16,688 nucleotides of DNA. It comes from Methylococcaceae bacterium (GTDB taxonomy: Bacteria > Pseudomonadota > Gammaproteobacteria > Methylococcales > Methylomonadaceae). Positions 7,483 to 13,300 of this stretch are shown in pieces (within the stretch, counting starts at the first letter, position 1; every line of letters begins with the position of its first letter). Below the pieces are notes generated by a model that was given only the letters and a program-made list of their open reading frames with translations, did not search any database and was not told the DNA's origin. Position numbers and translations under genes: made by a program. The stretch lies in NCBI GenBank assembly GCA_013140465.1, contig JABFST010000031.1, positions 1 through 16,688 on the forward strand. The letters run 5' to 3'.

Positions 7483-8142
7483 ATGATACCCATTCGAGAT
7501 ACAGCCCCCTGCAACTCAACACCTTATGTCACTTGGGGCATTATGGCAGTGTGCATCAGCATTTTTATCATCATGCAAGTGTTGCCAGATGCCAGCGCCA
7601 TCAACATTTTGCACCAATATGGCATGGTGCCGCTACGCTATAGCAATCCCCAAGTTGGTTGGGCGTTTGACGGCTATTTCTCATTTATCAGCAACTTGTT
7701 CCTGCACGCCAGTTGGACCCATTTACTGGTCAATATATGGTTTTTGTGGATTTTTGCCGATAACGTCGAAGACCGCATGGGCCGCTTGCCATTTTTAGCG
7801 TTCTATTTGTTGTGCGGTGGCATCGCCACCGCGCTGCAATTTTATTTTGTCCCCACCCTAGCAGTGCCTGTGGTCGGTGCCTCGGGTGCAATTGCGGGGG
7901 TGTTGGCGGCCTACTTTTTTCTATATCCTTTAGAACGGGTCGTGGTGTTTTTTCCGCCCATATTGGTGCATGTCCCCGCCATCACCTTTTTAGGCTTATG
8001 GGTTTTGTTCCAAGTAGACCATGCCACCACCTCAATCATTGCCCCTGATGCCACTGTAGATGTCGCTTGGTGGGCGCATTTAGGCGGTTTTGCTGCGGGT
8101 GCGCTGTTATTCCGGTTGTTTGTGATTAAAACGCCCGAATAA
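7483..8142 (+). CDS. Rhomboid family intramembrane serine protease
   Basis: Inner-membrane protease of 219 residues with six or so hydrophobic segments and very short soluble ends. The rhomboid active site is complete: HLLVN (His80, Asn84, oxyanion side), GASGAIAGV (catalytic Ser134, at 132-140), and AHLGGFAAG (catalytic His199, at 198-206). The NVEDRMG segment (94-100) after the second helix is where the family L1 loop lies. Substrates are unknown. Start ATG at 7483 has only a weak upstream AGG. It is 99 bases upstream of the small membrane-protein gene on the same strand, so read-through between them is possible; there is no strong terminator between them, only the hairpins of the leader at 8173-8239. 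Confidence 0.93.
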   Translation: MIPIRDTAPCNSTPYVTWGIMAVCISIFIIMQVLPDASAINILHQYGMVPLRYSNPQVGWAFDGYFSFISNLFLHASWTHLLVNIWFLWIFADNVEDRMGRLPFLAFYLLCGGIATALQFYFVPTLAVPVVGASGAIAGVLAAYFFLYPLERVVVFFPPILVHVPAITFLGLWVLFQVDHATTSIIAPDATVDVAWWAHLGGFAAGALLFRLFVIKTPE

Positions 8143-8171
8143 AAAATAAAGGATTTTGACCGCTTTGAAGG

Positions 8172-8177
8172 TATAAT
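8172..8177 (+). promoter_or_regulatory. Perfect -10-like hexamer TATAAT upstream of the small membrane-protein gene
   Basis: TATAAT is present 64 bases before the ATG at 8242 and 30 bases after the rhomboid stop. A TTGACC hexamer at 8156-8161 is only 10 bases away, far short of the 17-base spacing, so a full sigma-70 promoter is not shown. If used, transcription would start near 8184, inside the first hairpin of the leader. Confidence 0.4.
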
Positions 8178-8239
8178 CCCCAGATTAAAAAGAGCGGGGA
8201 TTATTAAATCTCCAAGTTCAAGTTCGGGAGGAGATTTAA
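8173..8239 (+). promoter_or_regulatory. Structured 5' leader with mutually exclusive hairpins over the ribosome-binding site
   Basis: Four complementary segments are visible. Segment 1 ATAATCCCC (8173-8181) pairs perfectly with segment 2 GGGGATTAT (8196-8204). Segment 3 TTAAATCTCC (8204-8213) pairs perfectly over 10 bp with segment 4 GGAGATTTAA (8230-8239). Segment 2 (8196-8202) can also pair with segment 3 (8207-8213), 7 bp with one G-T, loop ATTA. The ribosome-binding site GGGAGGAGA (8226-8234) lies half in the loop and half in segment 4. The 3:4 fold therefore masks its proximal half, and the 2:3 fold releases it. The loop of 3:4 contains the direct repeat AAGTTC AAGTTC (8214-8225). The pairing is seen; its regulatory use is inference. 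Confidence 0.55.
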
Positions 8240-8241
8240 CT

Positions 8242-8568
8242 ATGAAGAAAGTGAATATTGCATTGGTAAGACTGCTACAATTTTTAGTGATGGTGTTGTT
8301 TGTGTTTATCGTCATCGTTTATTTTGGTGCCTTGCTGTTACTGCCACTCGATGCAGTCGCGCTATTAATTAAGCTATTAGGCGCCATAGGCTTGCATGGG
8401 TTTATTGGCGCACTGGTTGCAGTACCTGTAGTGGGCTATTTGTGCCTGATCGTGTACAAGACACCCGGCCTGTGCAAAATGGTCATCGACACTGGCATTG
8501 ATTTGGTCAATACAGGATTTGTCAGGGTTAAAGCCTTTGACGAAATCTTAGTCGCCGTCAAAGCGTAA
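8242..8568 (+). CDS. Small two-helix membrane protein of unknown function
   Basis: 108-residue protein I do not recognise. Residues about 10-36 and 52-72 are strongly hydrophobic, joined by a loop with LLPLDAVALLIKLLGAIGLHG, so it is a likely helical-hairpin inner-membrane protein. The C-terminal 35 residues (KTPGLCKMVIDTGIDLVNTG then FVRVKAFDEILVAVKA) look amphipathic and soluble; two cysteines (67 and 78) are present. Start ATG at 8242 has an excellent ribosome-binding site GGGAGGAGA, partly buried in the leader hairpin. It follows the rhomboid gene and is closed by a strong hairpin terminator at 8580-8618, so it may be its own transcription unit. Codon use looks like its neighbours. That it is a real gene is well supported; its role is not. 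Confidence 0.8.
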   Translation: MKKVNIALVRLLQFLVMVLFVFIVIVYFGALLLLPLDAVALLIKLLGAIGLHGFIGALVAVPVVGYLCLIVYKTPGLCKMVIDTGIDLVNTGFVRVKAFDEILVAVKA

Positions 8569-8579
8569 GTGCCATCCAC

Positions 8580-8618
8580 AAAAAAGGGTGTGTCCACAGA
8601 TGGACACACCCTTTTTTT
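8580..8618 (+). terminator. Strong intrinsic terminator
   Basis: GGGTGTGTCCA (8586-8596) pairs perfectly with TGGACACACCC (8601-8611), loop CAGA, flanked by A6 (8580-8585) and T7 (8612-8618). It starts 12 bases after the stop of the small membrane-protein gene. The A and T flanks make it usable in both directions, so it could also help end the esterase transcript coming from the right. Confidence 0.95.
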
Positions 8619-8671
8619 GTGACTATCGAACCCAAGAGGGCTGTTTTTGTAACGTCTCTTTTGTGGCTGGA

Positions 8672-8706
8672 AAGACCTGCGAGGTTTCTAAAACCTCGCA
8701 GGTCTT
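8672..8706. repeat. 16-bp perfect palindrome (dispersed-repeat-like hairpin)
   Basis: AAGACCTGCGAGGTTT (8672-8687) and AAACCTCGCAGGTCTT (8691-8706) are perfect complements with the three-base loop CTA. It lies 22 bases past the esterase stop. Hairpins built on GACCTGCGAGGTTT are, to my knowledge, found as dispersed intergenic repeats in unrelated bacteria. A role as a terminator for the esterase is possible (the minus-strand stem ends in TT only). Confidence 0.75.
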
Positions 8707-8727
8707 GTGCTCGCCTACAACTAACTA

Positions 8728-9399
8728 TTATTTAAGTATCCCGTTGATAAACGCCGACAAATGTGCGATTTCTTCTGGGCAAACAGAATGCGCCATAAAC
8801 GGGTAATCATGCCAAACTGCTGGATAGCCTAACTCTTTTAGCGCGTTATAAACGGCCTTACCCGATTCGACAGCTACCACGGAATCCAGTATGCCGTGCC
8901 CAATAAACACAGGCGTCGCTTGGTTGGCTTCGGTACGATCAGCACTGAGCTGTGCCAAGGTCGGCAAATAGGTTGACAAAGCGATAATGCCCGCCAGTTT
9001 ATGGGGAAAGGTGAGCCCTGTTTGTAAGGCGATCACCCCACCTTGCGAAAAGCCCGCCAATAAAATATTTTCCGAAGCAATGCCCTTCGCCATTTCTTGT
9101 GCTATCAGTTGGGCCAGCAAAGTTGCCGATTGCCCAATGCCAGCCACATCCGGCTTGCGCTCTAAAGACATCAGCACAATATCGTACCAAGCCCGCATCT
9201 TAGCCCCGCCGTTAATCGTGACCGGCTGCACGGGTGCGTTAGGAAAAATAAAATGGGTATGGGTAGCGGCGTGCAAATGGAGTTCGGGTACAATGCCCTC
9301 AAAATCGTGTCCGTCCGCACCTAAGCCATGCAGCCATATCACGGTATAGCGGTGCTCGGCTTGGGGCTGAATTTCTACAGTGCTCAGTTCAGTAGACAT
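8728..9399 (-). CDS. Phospholipase/carboxylesterase family alpha/beta hydrolase
   Basis: Cytosolic serine esterase of 223 residues in the Abhydrolase_2 family (bacterial carboxylesterase II, related to eukaryotic acyl-protein thioesterases). It hydrolyses short acyl esters; the natural substrate is unknown. Catalytic triad: Ser118 in GFSQGG, Asp172 in GHGILDSVV, His204 in FMAHSV. The oxyanion region is WLHGLGADGHDF (22-33), and the family segment FPNAP plus RAWYDI (69-74) is present. Start: the frame extends to an ATG at 9468, which adds 23 residues, but the ATG at 9399 is chosen because AGAGGGA precedes it at a suitable distance and the product then begins and ends as in the family (about 218-225 residues). 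Divergent from the DUF3301 gene. Confidence 0.93.
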   Translation of the reverse strand: MSTELSTVEIQPQAEHRYTVIWLHGLGADGHDFEGIVPELHLHAATHTHFIFPNAPVQPVTINGGAKMRAWYDIVLMSLERKPDVAGIGQSATLLAQLIAQEMAKGIASENILLAGFSQGGVIALQTGLTFPHKLAGIIALSTYLPTLAQLSADRTEANQATPVFIGHGILDSVVAVESGKAVYNALKELGYPAVWHDYPFMAHSVCPEEIAHLSAFINGILK

Positions 9400-9528
9400 A
9401 AACGTTATCCCTCTATCAGTGTATTTATTCTGCTGTCGTAAACTGGACAACAGATTCTTGGCAAACAACCCAAACTAGGCTGTGCAAACCTAAGCCTATT
9501 GTACCTATTTAAACAAATCCTAAGCACA

Positions 9529-9840
9529 ATGTTGACTGAAATACTTTTGATTGGCCTGATGTGCCTAAGCTATTACTATTGGTCTGACACCCACAAAGCC
9601 CATGAGGCGGCCTTGGCGGCTGCAACTCGCCACTGTGTGGCGATGGAAGTGCAATTGCTAGACGGCTATGTGGCCTTAAAGGCTACGCGCTTACACCGAA
9701 ATGCAAACGGCAAACTCCAGCTACAGCGCACATTTGAGTTTGAATTTTCATCTACGGGCGAACATAGGTATTTCGGCAGTGTAGTCATGTTAGGGCAGTT
9801 GGTTGCCGGGATTGAGATGCAGCCTTACCGCATTCAATAA
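9529..9840 (+). CDS. DUF3301 family single-helix membrane protein
   Basis: 103-residue protein: an N-terminal hydrophobic helix (about 3-19), then a soluble DUF3301 domain. Matching features are RHCVAMEVQLLDGYVALKAT (34-53), NANGKLQLQRTFEFEFSSTG (58-77), RYFGSVVMLG (80-89) and the closing GIEMQPYRI. The function of the family is unknown. Start: the frame could begin at a TTG at 9499, but the ATG at 9529 puts the membrane helix at the N-terminus as is usual for the family; ribosome-binding site is weak in both cases. It converges with the pilus operon, with only 19 bases between its stop and the pilE stop, and there is no visible terminator in that gap, so the two transcripts probably overlap at their 3' ends. 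Confidence 0.85.
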   Translation: MLTEILLIGLMCLSYYYWSDTHKAHEAALAAATRHCVAMEVQLLDGYVALKATRLHRNANGKLQLQRTFEFEFSSTGEHRYFGSVVMLGQLVAGIEMQPYRIQ

Positions 9841-9859
9841 TCGTGTTGCAGGGACTGCC

Positions 9860-10285
9860 TCACCAACAATCTGGCACAGCATCCCCTTCGCTGTCTAAAG
9901 CCCCTCTAGCCCCCGTCTGCGTCAACGTCAAGGTACCACAGCGATCGCTCGCCTGCTCATTTATCGGTGCTGCATTTAATGTATAGGCACTTGTACTGGA
10001 AGCAGCCACCCTTAAGTTATAGTAAGGCGTTGAGCCATCAACAGGGCTGGTAGCTGCATAAATGCTTGGTACACCGTCCTCATCGCTAGTATCCTCATAA
10101 GTGTTATTCTCGGTATAAAACCGCTCCATCGCATTGGCAAAACCCAACAAAGCCGCTTTGGCATCGGCACGCCGGGAGTCACTGATATGGGATTGATAAC
10201 TAGGATAAGCAATAGCCGACATAATACCCACAATGGCAACGGTTATCATGAGTTCGAGTAAGGTAAAACCCTTGGCATTAAACAT
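9860..10285 (-). CDS. pilE: Type IV pilus minor pilin PilE
   Basis: 141-residue type IV prepilin, last gene of the minor-pilin operon. Leader MFNAKG is cut by PilD before Phe; the mature protein begins FTLLELMITVAIVGIMSAIA with Glu5 and a hydrophobic helix ending in YPSYQSHISDSRRADAK, the classic PilE/PilA type. The C-terminal pair Cys116 and Cys140 would close the D-region loop, and the LTLTQTGARGA segment before it is usual in PilE. Start: ATG at 10285, preceded by GGAG seven bases upstream; an ATG at 10306 would lengthen the leader by seven residues without a ribosome-binding site. 57 bases downstream of pilY1. It could be the major pilin only if no other copy exists; the operon context argues for a minor pilin. 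Confidence 0.92.
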   Translation of the reverse strand: MFNAKGFTLLELMITVAIVGIMSAIAYPSYQSHISDSRRADAKAALLGFANAMERFYTENNTYEDTSDEDGVPSIYAATSPVDGSTPYYNLRVAASSTSAYTLNAAPINEQASDRCGTLTLTQTGARGALDSEGDAVPDCW

Positions 10286-10342
10286 TTCTCTGCTCCGTAT
10301 TGGCACTTAAAATCCCAACATCCCACCCAATAATCAATGGCA

Positions 10343-13300
10343 TTATCTAATTTGCACCCATGAATGGCGGTTTCCGTGTGAACCTAACATAGTATGCACC
10401 TCGGTTTTGCCCTTAGATCCGCTTTTCCACAACTTAATTTTGCCGTCATCGGTCTTAACCACCGAAGCCGTGTCGGTAATCCCTACCGTAGACCTAACCC
10501 CAGTCACAGCATACTGTTGGCCATCAACTGTAATATTGGGAATAGGCGTATTTTCTACGCCGCCTACCGTAGTCAAAAAACTTGATGTCTCGGGTGATTT
10601 TCCGGTTAAGGCATCTAAAGACATTAGCCAACTGCCCCCCCCTGCTTCACATATAGAAGGATTGAGGTACAAAGTTGAAAAAATGATTTTTTGGTTCACA
10701 ATTATCGCTTCGCTGACTACTCTTTCCTGAGAATACAATTGTCCACAGTTAATTGAATTTAAATCGTCGGGGTCAGCCTTACAGTAAACCAAATCAAAAT
10801 ACCAGCCTCTTTTAGTCGTATTTAAATAATCAACGGTATTTTTGGATGTTTGCCGTTGCAACTGCGCTCCATTTTCGGCAACAATCGTTTGTTTAACAAG
10901 ATCTGATTTACTTGCGATGGGTGTGATGAAACAAGTTGGTTCACTCCCCGCATAACTCATACAGTTATCCCAAATACCATAAAAACCGTTGATCTGCTTA
11001 TAATAAGCCGATTCATCCGCAGTTTCCCACCACCCCAGGTAAGTCACCAGATCGCTAAGCATAAAATACCTGCCAGTACCAAAATATAGCATCACGCCTC
11101 CCCGGGGGTGTTGCATAAAAACAGGTTTGGCTACGATTGAAAGCGGGCCGCCTATGGTCACGTTATCGATCTCGTTATATGGGGCAATACCCACACTAAA
11201 ATTATAGGGTTCTGCAACAGCGGTAAACAATGGAACTTTGTCGCCATCACTGGTCTCGGCAACATCCCAGTCATCCTCCTCATCAGAGCTGACATCAAAT
11301 TTCCATAAATTGCCCTTATAATCACCCGCATAAATGGCATCTACAATATGGTCACCATTCGCATCGACAGTTAAAGGCGCAGAAAGCCCATTGACCGTAG
11401 TGGCATTAGTTGTGCTGCCGACGCCTGTATTAATCGCTTTAATTAGCTGTCCTGTTGCAAGATCAACAATATAAAGCACTGCCTGTTGGTTATGGCTGTT
11501 ATAGCCGTTACCGAAAACAGCCGCAAACTGCCCATTGGCCATACGCGCTATGGATGCCTGCCCCATCGTAAATCCCAAGTTGGCACTAAACTCAGCTCGG
11601 TCATCGTTATCGAACGCCAGATTATCATTAATCTCCCATAACACCCGATCTTTAGAAAACGTTTCCGTTGTTTTGTAATCAGTAGGGTTAAGCAGAGTAA
11701 TATCCAACGCAAACACGCCTTTCCCCCCTGCACCAAGGCCACCCACCAGCACAGTGCGCCATTCCTTGTCTCCATTGCCGTCGGTATCAATATAAGCATC
11801 GGAAACTAATGGGGAGCCATCAACATAATATCGGTGATTGTAAAATAAACTGTACAGCGGCGAGGTCAGCAATTTTAGATTACTAATGATGGTAGTGGGC
11901 ACATAAGCAAATAGCTCCTGACCGCCGGTTTCATCCAAGGACGCGTTAAAAACATGTAACATGCCATCATTAGCCCCTACCGCCAACATGGGAGGCCGGG
12001 CTTTATAGGCTGGGCTGCTGATATATTTTAGATAATCACTACCCTCCTTGCCATCATCTCCAGGCAGCCTGTCATAGCCTTTGCTCAAATTGCTGACAAA
12101 CTGAGGGTCTGAATTGACAATATCACCCAGTTTGTAAGGCCCTAACCTTTCACGCAAAACACCAGAGGGATTATTTATCGAGATTTCATTGCTAGTGTCG
12201 CCTTTAATGTAATTTAGCTCAGTAGCTGATAATAGCAACTTATTGGCGTCGCTGAGTAGGTCATAATTAAACTCGATGCCCTGCTTAGTAATTTCATTGT
12301 AACTATAGATAAGCCTATCTTGATAGTCCCGATCAGCAAGCTTTGCACCAGCATCCCAGACAGGCGTATTGCTAAGATGACCCGTAGAGGTATCGATGGC
12401 GTAAGCCAAAAGTTGCCCCGCCCAAGTTGAGGGCAGATACTTGGCCTGATAAAGTGCTGCAGATGTGTCTAATCGGGTTGAGTTGGCGGCAGCCGAAGCC
12501 GAAGAGGTGATGGATGATGCTAAGGTTGTTAACGATTTGTCCAACGCCTCCGCCAACAACAAGGGATTCGTCGCGTTATAAAACTTATCAGGCACACCGT
12601 CTGCATTGGCATCCCAAGAAGCCTGACCTTGATCCTGAGGCGTCAGATCCTTGTTGGCATCCAATGTCTGAAAACCGCCGTATTTTGCGGCATACCAAAG
12701 CGGGCTTTCCAACAACTTGGCGCTGGTTGCGTCTGTGCCTTTAGCATAAGTGCTGGGTGTAGCCTCAGTGGCAATACAATTACTGCCGCCTACACATAGC
12801 AAAGGGTAGTGTGAGCCGTCTGTAGCGCCGCTGCCAGACAATGCGTAACCAAAACGCATGGCTTTGTTGGTGTCTGTTTTAAGCACTGAGGTTGTAACCC
12901 TCAGCCTATTTTGAGTAACACTGTAATCATTACAAGCAGTAGGCCCTACGCAGAAAGCCACCCGCTCGTAGCCATCCATATCGTAATCACCACCTTCTGT
13001 GGTATCTTCCCAAGTCACGGTAAAAGTTCCTGAAATTAAATCCTTGGTATCTTGGGCATACTCTAAGTTTTCAACGCGCACATCCGTTATGCTGCAAGGC
13101 TCCCATCCAGAAGCCTCCTCACCCGCGTTGGCATCAGGGTTAGCCAAACAAGCGGGCATCAGGGTCACTTTATCGTCCTCATCGTCCTCCACGGTAACAG
13201 CAAACCGCGCAGCTTCTGACAATAAGATACTGTAGGTGCTAATAGTCTGATCACCAACCCAATAATGTTCGGCGTAAGAAAAAGCAGGGTTTATAAAATC

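Noticed and set aside
7911..8315. Minus-strand frame of 134 codons
   Set aside because: It lies antisense to the rhomboid gene, crosses the leader hairpins and has no recognisable domain; rhomboid on the plus strand has a full active site.
8588..8806. Plus-strand frame of 72 codons after the small membrane-protein gene
   Set aside because: It is made of the terminator and the 16-bp palindrome and then runs antisense into the esterase; no ribosome-binding site.
9476..9498. Inverted repeat TAGGCT / AGCCTA before the DUF3301 gene
   Set aside because: Only 6 bp with an 11-base loop and no clear link to a promoter or start; likely chance.
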